DNA of 64,000 nucleotides from Tigriopus japonicus (lineage: Eukaryota; Arthropoda; Copepoda; Harpacticoida; Harpacticidae). The notes under the pieces were generated by a model. The model saw nothing but the letters and a program-made list of their open reading frames with translations. It was not told where the DNA came from and did no database searches. The DNA is taken from assembly GCA_010645155.1 (NCBI GenBank), contig CM021322.1, forward strand, positions 1,892,745-1,956,744. Direction: 5' to 3'. Of this stretch, positions 49,574 through 61,173 are shown one piece after another (position 1 is the stretch's first letter; every line of letters starts with the position of its first letter). Both the position numbers and the translations under genes were made by a program.

Positions 49574-51025
49574 GATGAAGCGACAACGGGCGGGATCAAA
49601 CGCCACATCGACGAGCACGGCGCTTTCCCGCTAGACGCGCCGGACCGCCCATCGCGGGGTAAGAGCCGGATCCAGTGGGCGTGAAGGGGCGGGCCAACGG
49701 GCGGCGATTCTCTGTGCGATGATGAAGGCCGATGGGGGCGTGGAAGGAAAGCCAGGGCTCGGGGTCAACTGGTGAATGCGAAGAAGCGAAAGACGATCAT
49801 CGATATCCAAGCTAGCTAGCTAGTTAGTTAGTTAGTAGGCAGCCAGCGACTTAGTTTGGAGAGCTGACTAACTGGCGGACTCAAGCTGGATCGTAGAGAT
49901 AGAAACAACATCGATAGGGAAGAAAACGATTCCGAGTTGGCGTTGGAGTGTGTGGATGTGTGGGTGTGTGTATGTTATGGCTGGTTTGAGCCTTTTACCA
50001 CCCTCTTAACGAGTGAGGTTGGGTTGACAGGGATGAAAATCGTGGAGGTTCTGGTGGTCAGGGCCACCAAATTTTGGGGAAGATGTTGCCCAAAAATGTA
50101 TTATTTTGGGCAATCATTTTGAGAAATAATCGGAATTTTTTGGGAATTTTTTCTCAATAATTGCTCTAAGCTGGTTTTGCAACGCTTTCGATTCATCAGC
50201 TGATTTTCGAGATTCTAAGGTTGCGTAATAAACATCACACCAGTTGCGCCTCTTTCTGATCTTGCAAAAGGATTTTTCCCAAAAAATGGTATTTTAAATT
50301 AGCATATCTCCCTTCTGGAAGCGATGTCCGACGTATGTTGTCCTTCCCGGTCAAGGACTTGACAACACCCTATTGTCCTTGGCCCGACATCCCTTCGGAA
50401 CATTGGCGGTCACGCACCTTTGTCCGGCTTCCTGCCCAACTCCACCAACCACGGACCTGACTTAAGGACTCGTTCAATCTGACCCAAACCTCTATTGCAA
50501 CAACCACGATTTTCATCATTTTCCTCTACTCATTGCATTTGTACTATATTATTCATTCGCACTTTCTTTCATGAGCACTGAAACTATTCTAGTCTTGTGA
50601 TATCACTACATTACTCATCTATTGATACGTTTTAACCAATAACTTGTCATGTAACCATGTATATGACCATGCACGTAAATTCTCATCTTATTTGGTCTGC
50701 GCCTAGACATGACTAAAGGCTTTTAGACATGACCAAGAGTCGCAATAAACGATAAACTAATAAAGCCGAGAGCCACGCTCTTGTGACCCACTAGATGTCT
50801 GCTGCGTTACTTTGAAGGGTCTACAAATAATTTTAAAATTCTCTATAATATAGAGCGCCAAAATTAAATTAACATATATATTTCTCAATTTGAAAATACA
50901 TCACTTTCAGCGTCAAAAGAAAACTACGAACATAAGAAATAACAAATTAAATCAACGACTGTCAAGTGACTCATTAAAAAACAAATAAGGATAATTCTGG
51001 CTAACGTGCGTCACTGTTTTGAAGC
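49574..51025. other. SETD1 5' region and intergenic DNA
   Basis: 49574-49950 is GC-rich and probably SETD1 5' UTR and promoter, with a tetranucleotide run (AGCTAGCTAGCTAGTTAGTT) near 49812. 50050-50160 has repeated TTTTGGG(C) phrases. About 50320-50826 begins TGT and ends ACA and contains AATAAA motifs near 50745, reminiscent of a solo LTR, but no target duplication was found. No coding region is visible. Confidence 0.45.
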
Positions 51026-52705
51026 TTAAGACTTCGGATTTGGCTTTGAGAATTTCCGTGGAAAAAACGATCGATTTTGAGGCTCGTGAACTCTTTTCCG
51101 GTCCAACTTTGGAAAGGTTAATGGATTGAGGGGAGGAGAGGTGTTTATAACACTGGCAAATGGTTTTCGGAAGGCCTCCATCATTTTCCTCTTTTCTTTG
51201 ATTGAGTAATCCGCTGACCGTAGCACCTTCCTGACATCGCGAGTCTTTTGGTCGATTTTGTCACATTCTTGAAAGTATTTGAAATGGAATAATTGATTAG
51301 AGGTCAGAAGAAAATACCCTGATGTGTCCGTCACTTTTTCAACTATGTCTTCCGGCATTGAAGATATGTCTAATTGTTTTCCAAAGTTGAAACCTTGGAG
51401 CACTGGACCAGTTAACAAGTTGGAAACGTTTTTGACTTCCGAAGCATTTCCATCATAGCCTAAAACGAAACAAATATTCAAAAATGTGCTGGTAGCATTC
51501 ACAAATCATCATGTGGTACCTTTATTGGTCAAAGACTTCTTTATCCGATAAACATCGTCGTAAGTTAAAGGTTTACTAGCTGGATCGGAATCATTTGTAG
51601 ACAAATACTTTTCTATCACAACCTCCGGCAATATTCCAGAAGTAAGAAGTTCTGCCGTTCGAGTTTTAACGAGTTTTGATAAACGGATGTTCTTCCGTTC
51701 AATGGGATGAGAATGTGCCAAGCACCCGTATACGAGAACTTGCTCCTTCGCATTCAGACACACATCAGATGGATGAGTTGGACAACAAAATACTTTTGTC
51801 TGGTTAAATGTAATTCTATTGAAATCAAAGTAGTATTTCTTTTAATATTTTATAACGTTCCTTAAAGAGTTTTATAACTTACTTTGCCAAACAAAGAAAT
51901 GCCTTCTTTGATTTCGTGGTACCGGCCTTTTTTTCCCTGATATTTTGGTTGCAACTTAAAACACGATAGGCCGCTTGGATTCCTTTCGTATTTTTCGTCC
52001 CCTTGAATGAAAAATATCTGTCATACTGACTTTCTACCCGCCAATTGAGAGCTTCATCCATAGTGTCAAACTGAAGGCGAAGTGGTTCGTGTTCATGTTC
52101 TGCCAAGCAAGGAGGCATCTGCAAAGATTTAGTGAAATAAGCATGAGGTCTATGGACGGTATTCACAGCAGGATTTCATGCCTTGGTTAATAGAGGTTGG
52201 GATGTACCTGACTGTTCCGACAAACGTTCATTTTGTGATGGGCTCGAGCGGCATTGCGGGAGCCGAAAAGTTTCCGACATCGACCGCAATGAAGCGTTTC
52301 AGTGCGAGGACGTGGGGCCTCAGCACATCCTTGCGAGAACGAGCACGGCAAAGAGGATGATATTGAAGCCTGAGAGGCGAGTGGCTCCCCATCGGGTGCA
52401 GGGGGTGCTTTGAAATACGGATGATCCTTCTCAATCGGGTCTATCCCACGGCTGGAACCAACCGAACAGCTTCGAATCTCAGAAATGATGATCGAAGCTG
52501 ATCCTTCATGAGCTGGAGAGCCTAAGGGGGTCTCAAGCCCCTTGGCAAAAAGATCAAATTCTAACATGAAAGACTTTTCTTGCTTCGCCCCGCCTATTTG
52601 GCGGTTTTGACACGCGGTGTGTTGTTTATCACGCAATCTTAGAATCTCGGAAATCAGCTGATGAAGAGAAGGTGTTACGAAACTATTCGTGGATTGACTT
52701 TGCAT
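51026..52705 (-). CDS. C2HC finger plus FLYWCH/GCM-like zinc-binding protein, four exons
   Basis: Exons (minus): 52705-52208, 52118-51883, 51815-51520, 51459-51026, with phases 0/0, 2/1 and 1/2 agreeing, giving 487 aa. The first exon ends with a C2HC-type finger (CGRCRKLF, ARAHHKMNVC, about residues 142-163). Exons 2-3 encode a WRKY/GCM/FLYWCH-like module: LRLQFDTMDEALNW, YFSFKG, then Cys (VLSCNQN), Cys (AFLCLAK) and His-x-His (CLAHSHP). A helical segment (LSKLVKTRTAELLTSGILPEVV, TYDDVYRIKKSL) matches the layout of MULE/FAR1-type N-terminal regions that are repeated in arthropod genomes. The C-terminal 140 residues are unrecognised and basic. A DNA-binding protein of transposon origin is plausible, but there is no DDE transposase domain. 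The ATG used is the first in frame; an AG just upstream leaves open a 5' exon. Confidence 0.72.
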
Positions 52706-54695
52706 TAGCTGATCAAGAGACAGTATCAAAACAAAGAGAAAAACTGTTGGGCTCGAGTTTTCGGCTCTTCAAAAAACTTGTTTCATCAAGCTCGTCTTCA
52801 ACTACAATATAGAAGAGGCAGATTTCATTGCATGATGTAAGGTCACTCTATGGAAAGCAAAACAAGAAAAGTTGTTCGCAACTTACCGCTGATGAACCTG
52901 AAAATTTTGTAAGCTGTTTTGCGGTTGTCAATTTGTAACCCTCAAGGTTTTCAGCTCTACGGCAAAACAACTTTTTTCTCCTAGCTCTACAAAATGTTTT
53001 TTTTTTGTCTGAAAAATGTGAAAATGTTTTTCAACTTAAGATTTATATAAGAAGCAAAAATAAGTTCAAAGTACGTTCCAAAAACCCCAAAAAAGTTCTT
53101 TTAAAGTTTTAAGTTAGAACTTTTGATCTTCGCTCTACTGATGAGTTTATAATAGTGGTTTGTGGACGGTCATATTCTGGATCTTTACTGGAGTTTAACA
53201 GAAACAAGGAATTTCCTGGAGTGGGCCAACTAGGGGTTTCAGGATTCTTAGTAAGATCAACTCGATGGCATTCTTCCATCAACGAGACCTGGCTTGCATT
53301 GGGTAGACTACTTCTAGTGCAAATCCAAGTGAGAAAGAATGAAAGGGATTGCCTGACTTTCTTCAAATGCGTCATTGGCGTATGAAGTATCTTCAAGCTG
53401 TGGCAGAGCTAACAAATTCAAAGTGAAACAGAGCCATTGTTTTCTTTTTATTCCATAGTTCCCAAAGGAAAGGGAAAAGCTACAAGAGATATGTGAAACG
53501 TAAGGATGTTTTGTTAATGTGAGCTGTGTCAGTTTTAAGGACTAGAAGGTTAGGTAAATTTCAGAAGTTTGAACCGTTTGGATTGCAGTCACTCCTCCTC
53601 ATTGACCAGGAGAATTTACCGGGCATTCTTTTGACGCACTTATTAACAACTTGAATAAAGGGATCAACCATTTTCCTTTCTAAAAATTTGCATTTAAAAA
53701 TCGACGTGCCAATAAGCCTTCTTAAAATGCGTTGTTGTTGCCTACGTTAGTCTTGGCATTGTAAAAACAAACTCGAGGTTGTTGTTGTTGATCCAGATTG
53801 AAGTAGAAGGGAGTGTTATCAGCTGACAATTCGTCGTTGATGAAACAAGCTGCCCATTTTTTCAGCGCCGCTGATTTGTCCAAAGCCTAGTCCTGAATCT
53901 CTCCATAACACCGGCAATTTGGCCAATTGATGACACTGAAAACACATAGTGTTGGCAGGTAGATGATAGCTATTCCGCATACGTATGATTAAAAACGTAA
54001 ATATTCAGATTTAGCATTGATTTGCTATGAAAACTGGCATTCTAATCTCCTTTTGTCAGCCCTGATCTGGACATGGCTTGGCCATACAGGCCCATCAAGC
54101 CTCTTGAACAAAATCTGCGGGAAGATCGCGACACAAACTCGATAAAGTGACCATATTCTACTAGTACGTAAAATGAAATACGTAAATGATACATTGTCAA
54201 AATCAAAAAGTAACTGAAATCATGTATTCAAAAGAGAAATTATAGTTTTCAGATCCATTCAATCCATCAAAAGCATGTATTAATATCCATCCAGCCTTCC
54301 TTGTTATACCTCTTGATGAATCTTAGGCTTTGGATCAAGTCACTTTGTGATGATCCGCTGTTGTGGTTGTGTTGTTTCAGCCATCTTACACAACAATCGA
54401 GTAGGGAACTCGGTCGATTAAGTCTGTTGGAACCTTCGTGGAAACGACCCACTTTTTCCTTGTCATCTCTTCCTTCTCAGCTGAAGATCCCTCAAACTTA
54501 GGTGAGATGGGCCACATCTATCAATCCTCTTGAGTATAAACGATAGTTCATAGAGTCAAAAATTGTGAGAGTCAAAGATGAGGTGATCCAATGTGAAATG
54601 ACCAATTTGATCTGGACATGTCTTACTTTTTTTGAGTCAAATAAGCTTTTATAAAGTATTCCATAAATGTCAACGCCAAAGTACATGAGGCGTCT
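52706..54695. other. Intergenic region without a supported gene
   Basis: The proximal part is the probable promoter of the zinc-binding protein gene. The small ORFs (e.g. 53109-53396 minus, 54267-54452 minus) overlap antisense ORFs and have no recognisable features. Confidence 0.45.
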
Positions 54696-54703
54696 GTTAT
54701 GAT

Positions 54704-55981
54704 TAGGGACGGGCAAAAAGTGTAAAAAGACTTTTGGTAACATAAACCCATTTTTCTGCACTTTTGCACTTTTCACCTTTATTTGCACTTTTTATTTACG
54801 TTTTTGGCCAAAATTGACAAATTGTTAAGAAAATGTAGTGGCTTTTGAAAGAAATTTTAGTTTCAAGATCAAATTTTGAACTAGTCGAAAAAGCTTGCAT
54901 TTGCAATCAACCATTCTTAACACCTTGAAAAAATATGTGCATTTCAGACGCAAACCTCACACTTTATTCACCATCTTGGCATTAACTATAACATCCTGTT
55001 TACTAAACCAAAGATTAGACAAAAGAATCTCATTGCACGCAACCAACAAATAGCAAACCTAAAGAAACTCGTTATGGTAATGGAAGGATCTACGAACAAT
55101 ATAGATTGCAGAATTAGGTTTGCTGCCTACAAAGATCGCTACTTCTAAAAAAGGCCGTTATAAACTTAAAATAATCAAGCTAAGGATACACCAATGTAGC
55201 AGTACACATTGTTTAATTGACTTGGAGATATTACTTTTAAGTTCCAAAAGTATTTGAGAACAGTTTTGATGGGATGAGACAATGAATGCCACATTTGAAA
55301 TTGAGTTCTGGTAATTAGGCCATAGGCCAAATATTGAAATAATGTCACTAAAAACATGCTTAAAGCACATTTAGGACTATTTTCTTTGATGCAATTGTTA
55401 GGCACCCGTAGGTATTTTTCTGTTCAATTTTCAATGTCTATTTTTGAACAACTTGAAGGACGAAAACGGAGTGATGTAAAGCCATTTAAAACAATTGCTA
55501 AATATATTTCGACAATATTTAGGTACATGCATCCACGAGACCACCTTAGGAATGAAAAATTCGGAAGATTTTTGACTAGAGTATTTTTCATGACTTTACA
55601 TCCTTTTTGTTAGTGACCTAATTAATAGAACTCTATTTCTTGTGCGGCATTGTCTCTTCACCTCAAACTAGTCTCAAATGTCTTTAGAACTTGTAAATGA
55701 CTTCTTCTGCTCAATTAGGAGCCGTGGGTACTCCATGAATGACGTTTTAAGTCCAAATGCAAGTTATTTGCTCTTTTTTGACATTTATTTGCTCTTTTTT
55801 GACACTTCTTTGCTCTTTTTGACATTTATTTGCTCTTTTTTCGACATTTATTTGCTCTTTTTTGACATTTATTTGCACTTTCAACATTTTTCTGCACTTT
55901 GTTTTGCACTTTTGGGCACATTTTTTTGCAACTTTTAGTAACTAAAAGGATAAGATTATTTGCACTTTCTGCCCGTCCCTA
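54704..55981. mobile_element. Non-autonomous hAT element, family C, 1278 bp, perfect 8-bp target duplication
   Basis: Starts TAGGGACGGGCAAAAAGTG and ends CACTTTCTGCCCGTCCCTA; the first 12 bases of the two ends are exact inverted repeats. The identical 8-mer GTTATGAT flanks both sides (54696-54703 and 55982-55989) and fits the hAT nTnnnnAn pattern. Both subterminal regions are loaded with GCACTTTT / TTGCTCTTTT motifs, typical of hAT transposase binding sites. The interior has only short ORFs and no recognisable transposase, so it depends on an autonomous partner or is dead. Confidence 0.88.
55766..55880. repeat. Subterminal tandem repeat of the hAT element
   Basis: About five copies of a 21-24-bp unit (ATTTGCTCTTTTTTGACATT and variants), followed by GCACTTT variants up to the right terminus. 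It likely represents clustered transposase-binding sites. Confidence 0.8.
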
Positions 55982-55989
55982 GTTATGAT

Positions 55990-56701
55990 GAATTATTGTG
56001 TTTATCGGTTGAGTACTAAATTTTGAAACAATCTTTAAGAATAGGTATTGTGAACTTAGTCTCAACCCTTTTGAATAGGTATTTTCGCCGTTAGAAAATA
56101 TTGATCGAGGATGCCTTGAAGTCTGTAAAGTCATTGGATTTTGGAGTATTTTTTATAAAGACTATTGATTGATAACTCGATGAAGTTCATCTACGATAAA
56201 ATGTCTTGAGTGGAACACTGATTCTAAAGGATGCTAGTTTCATCACCAAAAACTCTATTACAATCCGGCTAACATTGAAAGCAACTAAATTCAAAACTCT
56301 TTGCTCTTTCAAAACTTAGTTGATTGAAATCGAACAAAGTTTATTTGATTTGTATCAGTTTTAAGTAATACGAACACGTTGATTCAAGTTTATTTTTACT
56401 CAAGGATGAACCGAATATCAATCTTGCCTTTATTTTTCCGTCTACCTTGTGCTAATACTTGTAGAATAAACAGCCTCTATCACTTTTCGCTTTTTAGCTC
56501 GCCTCGAAAGATTGAAGTTCCGAAAAAAAGAAGTAATCCCAGCTAAGATATTTCACTAATAATGAATGGTGGACTCGGAAAAAAATATTCTTGTGTGAAC
56601 GTATCGAAATCGAACCTCAGACTTCCGCACAGCTTAATCCCTACGTCTATGGTCATGCTTACTTTCAAGGAATGCCATTGTAAACATTCTATCCATTTCA
56701 G
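55990..56701. other. Intergenic region and 5' flank of UQCRH
   Basis: AT-rich, with no ORF of note. It ends in a pyrimidine-rich acceptor (CTATCCATTTCAG) two bases before the UQCRH ATG, so part is either a 5' UTR intron or the outron of a trans-spliced transcript. Confidence 0.45.
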
Positions 56702-56703
56702 TC

Positions 56704-56976
56704 ATGGCCGCCGAAAAGGTTGAAAAGATCGTGCCCAAATTGAAGGCCGAGGAGGAGGAAGAAGAAGAGGACGAGGAGCCCGTCGATATGGCCGTGATCA
56801 TCAAGGAGAAATGCGGCGAAGAGCATTGCTCCAAGTACAAGGATCGCTTGGACGAGTGCAATCAACGGGTCAAGTCCAAGACCGAGACCACGGAGACGTG
56901 CTTCGAAGAGATCCTCGATTTTTACCATTGCGTGGACCATTGTGCCGCCAAGGACATCTTTAAGCATGTGAAATGA
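56704..56976 (+). CDS. Uqcrh: Cytochrome b-c1 complex subunit 6 (hinge protein)
   Basis: This acidic subunit of mitochondrial respiratory complex III sits in the intermembrane space and helps cytochrome c dock on cytochrome c1. The 90-aa product starts MAAEKVEKIVPK, has a long Glu/Asp run (residues about 16-27), then a twin CX9C hairpin: EEHCSKYKDRLDEC and ETCFEEILDFYHC, followed by VDHCAAKDIFKHVK, the conserved C-terminus. Length matches animal orthologues. It is a single coding exon, with the acceptor CAG|TC directly before the ATG. It is convergent with MON1, with 190 bp between stop codons. Confidence 0.95.
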   Translation: MAAEKVEKIVPKLKAEEEEEEEDEEPVDMAVIIKEKCGEEHCSKYKDRLDECNQRVKSKTETTETCFEEILDFYHCVDHCAAKDIFKHVK

Positions 56977-57096
56977 ATATCCCCGCTGTACTGCCCTCAA
57001 TGCTCTCAGAGGACAAAAGAACACCAACTATGTTGAATATATTTAGTCCATTTCAGTAGGGTCATTCCCGAAGACGAAGGGTGCGTTCAGCTTGTC

Positions 57097-57102
57097 TTTA
57101 TT
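57097..57102 (-). terminator. Poly(A) signal of MON1
   Basis: Minus-strand AATAAA 65 nt past the MON1 stop codon. Confidence 0.5.
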
Positions 57103-57166
57103 GGGTGAATACGAAGTGGGTGAAAAATAATGCATTAAGTATATACTCGGTAGTACGTCAACTCAG

Positions 57167-59752
57167 TCAAAAAGTGGGTGCGTCCAGAATGAACAAGGAC
57201 GTTTCCTCCTTCTTACACCACTTTAACATGGCGTTAATGGTCTTGATCGCCGTGGCCTTGGTAGCATCCGGCGCAAACGCGGCGTATAACTCGAAAGTTT
57301 GAGTCACCTGATCAACGTAAGAAGGAAAGATTCGGATGTAAGGATTGTTTTCTTCACTTAGATTTTCAATTGTACAACTTACCCAACCCAAGACGTTTTC
57401 ATGCGAATCGCCGCGATAAATCAATTTCAATGGGCGATGTGGCGAATGGAGTTGGTGCTGCATTTCAAGGTAGATTCCGTGTAGACGTTCGGCGTCAGTT
57501 TCGTCTTGATAGGCCGTGGCCGCAATGGGAGAAGTGAATTGGGCCGCACTTTTGGACTTGTAGAGAAAATGCCGCAATTCCGGGAAATCGATGTCCGGCG
57601 GTGTTTCTTTGGATTTAGCTATACTTTCGGAAATGGGTTGGAGCGTATTGTTTTTGGTCATAACCTGTGGAAGAATATCATAATTATTAGACGTGTGGTC
57701 AACAGATACTTATTGATGACTCTTACCTCGACGATTTTGCCTTTGGCTTCTGATATTTCGAAGAAGATATCTCTCTCGGCGGTAATCAAAAGTAGAGAAG
57801 CCTGACAATCCTCTGACAAATAAGAGATATGGGCGTGGACGAACCCGCTATAAAGGTAAAAGTAAAAAGTGGTTATGACAAGTTTAGCTATCGAATGAAT
57901 CACGATCAGTCTTATCGGGGTAAAGCTTATTGAGGTTCTAAACAAAAAACCAACAGCGTACCTGGGGTCGAACTTGGGGAGGCAAATGGGCAGCCATGCC
58001 TCGGAATGTTTGAAAGACTCTGTGGTATTCACTAGATTGAGCAACAGGTGAAGATCGGCCGGGTGAATGTAGTACTTCTTCATTCGAATCAATGCCACCA
58101 GTTTATTGTCCGCGATCATGATGGCAAACACGAGGTTTTTGATCTTCTTACACGACTCAATCACGGTCTTCGTGATATCGTCTCGGATGGATTGGGCCAA
58201 TGGCAGGACTCTCACAGCCGAAAGCATAAAACTCGGATCCGAGTCCATGGCTCGAACCAAGCTCTGAATAAGCCTCTCCGAGCCCGCTAACATCTTCCGG
58301 AGATCAAAGCCCGGTTTGCGCTCAAAGATCCGCGTCAATTGACCCAACGTCAGGATCGACAGGATCTGGTGATACACATAGGTCAGCTGGACCGCCAATT
58401 GACTGGCACTCTCACTCCCTTGGGTCACCGCCACCAAAATGAGCGGTCCCTTATGCAAGAAAGCGATCTGTTTGCCCCCGGCACTCATGCTCTTCAGCAC
58501 GTCGCCCATGTCGATCACGTACGAAACCATGGCCTGCATAACGGCCATGAGCGAAGCTAGCTCGTCTTCGTCCCCGTGTTGGCTGAAAATGGGCTTGCCG
58601 GATTCGGACAGGACGAACACGTGTTTGCGTTGTTTTCGCCACGTGGGCGAATTCATGATTCCGCCTTGATCTCGTACCGAAGATTGACTGTCCAGACGTT
58701 TTTGACTGGCACTCAAGGATTCCTGAGCGTCCTCGAAATCGTCTTCGTCGTAGCTGTCAATATCAACCAGATCGACGGGCGAATTGGATGCCTTTTTCCT
58801 GGGCGATCCCACGTTGGATACGGTCTCGGGGTTAATTTGACAAGCCTCCATGCTCCTCTGCATGACTTCCGCCACCTGAAATCCATCCAAAAAATGTTGT
58901 TATCTCGAGACGGCTATGTTTATCAGACCACGTTTCTGCTTGCTACCAAATCAAAATGTAAAAAGATAGATCAGTTTCGTTCTCGCTTCGTCCAGAGAAC
59001 TTCCAGTTTACGTCAAAACTAATAAAAAGAAAAGCGTCCTTGGCTTTGCTTGCATTTCATGTACGCATCAATTTCTCCCAAAGTTAATAAAAGGTAACCT
59101 TTGGGCGCAAGAGCAAGGAGTTTTTTCCTATCCTTCACGTTTTTCATGATGTTGAAGCGAAGTAGGAAAGTGGTCTATCGATGAGAGGAAGAATACTGAT
59201 TGATGAAGCTCCAAGCCCTTTATTCAATTTTCGGAATTAGGTGATAAGAAACTCCACGAGCCAAAGCAAGTGTCTTTCTGACATCTTTCTTTTGCTTAGC
59301 CGTCCAATCCCAGAAATTGAAATGAAAACAAGAATTCTCGCTCCCATTAAAAGGACATTTTCCTAATTTGCTTCAATACTAAGAAAAACATATATAAGTA
59401 AGAAGAGCCTTTTTGGTTCGGCTTAAACATGAGATCTCATCATGTTATCCACCTCTTGTTGGGTTTTTTCATCCTTGATAACGGCGTCTTCTTGAAGTTC
59501 ATGGAGCGATCCTGTCATATGAGTGGAACTAAATCGATGAAGATGATGCTGCTGATGCTCTTCGTCTTCGTCGTTTTCATCCTCCACATCATCCAAAGGC
59601 TCTTGGGAGCCCATGAAATCCGCCAAGTAATTCCGTCCAGAAGGTGTGGTGGCGAAGAGGCGTTCCCCCACGCCAATGGCCTCGGTGGGTTCCATATCCG
59701 AGGAGGTGGGGATGGCCATGGCCTCGGAGGGCGAGGCGGGAGGCGTGGCCAT
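57167..59752 (-). CDS. Mon1: Vacuolar fusion protein MON1 homologue, four firm exons plus probable 5' exon
   Basis: MON1 pairs with CCZ1 to form the guanine nucleotide exchange factor that activates Rab7 during endosome maturation. Firm exons (minus): 58875-57962, 57847-57727, 57664-57383, 57307-57167, with phases 2/1, 0 and 0 agreeing. Diagnostic sequence: KQRKHVFVLSESGKPIFSQHG (first longin domain), FDPSGFVHAHISYLSEDC across a join, and the C-terminal KWCKKEETSLFIL followed by PTF. A probable upstream exon, 59872-59453, ends CAA GAG|GTGGAT in phase 0 and encodes an acidic, disordered region typical of MON1 N-termini. It follows a good acceptor (CCTCATCCCTAG), so the first in-frame ATG (59752, MATPPASPSEAM) is my provisional start, giving 585 aa. 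The 5' exon assignment is the weak part. Confidence 0.88.
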
Positions 59753-59872
59753 CGGAATACAATCAGGTAGTGAGATGAGGGGGCGGAGAATGAGTGAAGG
59801 AGGAGCAGAGCTGGTGAAATCAAATTCGTTTCGGTGTTGTTTGACAACTGTCGATTCAGTAGACACTAGAAT

Positions 59873-61173
59873 CTAGGGATGAGGAGTGAGTTTTCGATTT
59901 AGCTCGACCAACTCGAGTCGGGTTTGCGCAAACTTGAGAAATTAAGCATAAACATTAAAAGGTAGACATGGACCCTATTTATTTCATATGTAAAGATTTA
60001 GGTGGTCTGAACGATAAACGTCATAAAAATAGGAGACAGTTTGCTATATAACAAAATGTTCCGTGTGATTTCAATCTCAAAAATGGAGCCAAAATCAAGG
60101 GTGTTATTAATATCTTTGCCTGCAATGCCAGTGGTGTAATGCATTACAATTTCTTGAGATCGGAGACAGGATAATTTCAATTACAATTACATGATAACGT
60201 TATTACGTATTTCGTAACTTAATATTGTAATTGTTACCAATTAGATTTTTGGTCATGAAATTGACGGATTGCCATTCATAAGCATCATTTTTTCTACCAT
60301 AAACATTTTTCATCATGAAGAAAATTTAGTTTAACATAGAAACACTTCCTTCTACATCTCTCTTTTTTGCAACCTTTAAATTATGAAGACCATTTTTGAT
60401 CTTAATATTTCCATAATCCTTTGACAATTTTCATGTTTTAAGATATGAAACTGCTTAAAAGCTTGCAGAACACCCCGTTACCTTCCAAAGTTTAGACAGA
60501 ACACTTTAAAACATAGTACTTTTCTACATTTCCCAAGTCAATCAATTCATATTAGGTAAATCAAGGATGACTCAACGAAGGATATATTACAGAATACCAC
60601 TGTAAAAAATGTGATGTAAAAAATATGAACAAAGTTCACATAAGGGGACATTTTTTTGAAAAAAAAAATTTCGTCATTTTTGGTGGAACTATATTTGGTC
60701 CTGTTTTAGCCAGGAACACTCAAGGCGAAATGTTTTTATTCAAGAAACCTCAAAATAAATAATGGGTTTAATTGATCAAATTCTAACCACGGTATTTTAA
60801 CGTGAAATGTAAATCATTTCCAAAGATCTAGACTCATTTAATGAACTCTGAAATGGATATCACTTGGATTGCAACTACATGGGAAAATTGCCAGTGTCAC
60901 ATATCCCTACTGGCAACTCAATTTTGTTCGAAGTCGGCCGACTGACCTAAATTTCTGCCAGGTAATGAACCAACGATGGTTGGATCGACAAACCAGCTTA
61001 ATGATCGCGGTAGGCGATTCCACACTTCTAAAAAGCCGAATTCTTATTCCTTAGTCCCAAATAGTCCCAAAACCCCAGGGATGGTTGATTGCTAGAGATT
61101 GTCTTTTTCTTTTCGTATATTTCTTATATCAACATCTGTTTAGACAGAAAACACAATACTTCAAAAGTCTTCT
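59873..61173. other. AT-rich intergenic region
   Basis: No gene is seen. 60120-60240 has interlocking palindromic phrases (GTGTAATGCATTAC, AATTACATG, GATAACGTTATTACG), starting CAGTGGTGTAATGC, which resembles a decayed transposon end. The MON1 upstream exon or promoter may lie here. Confidence 0.4.

Noticed and set aside
57081..57302. 73-codon plus ORF after UQCRH
   Set aside because: Lies over the last MON1 exon on the other strand, which has a clear family match.
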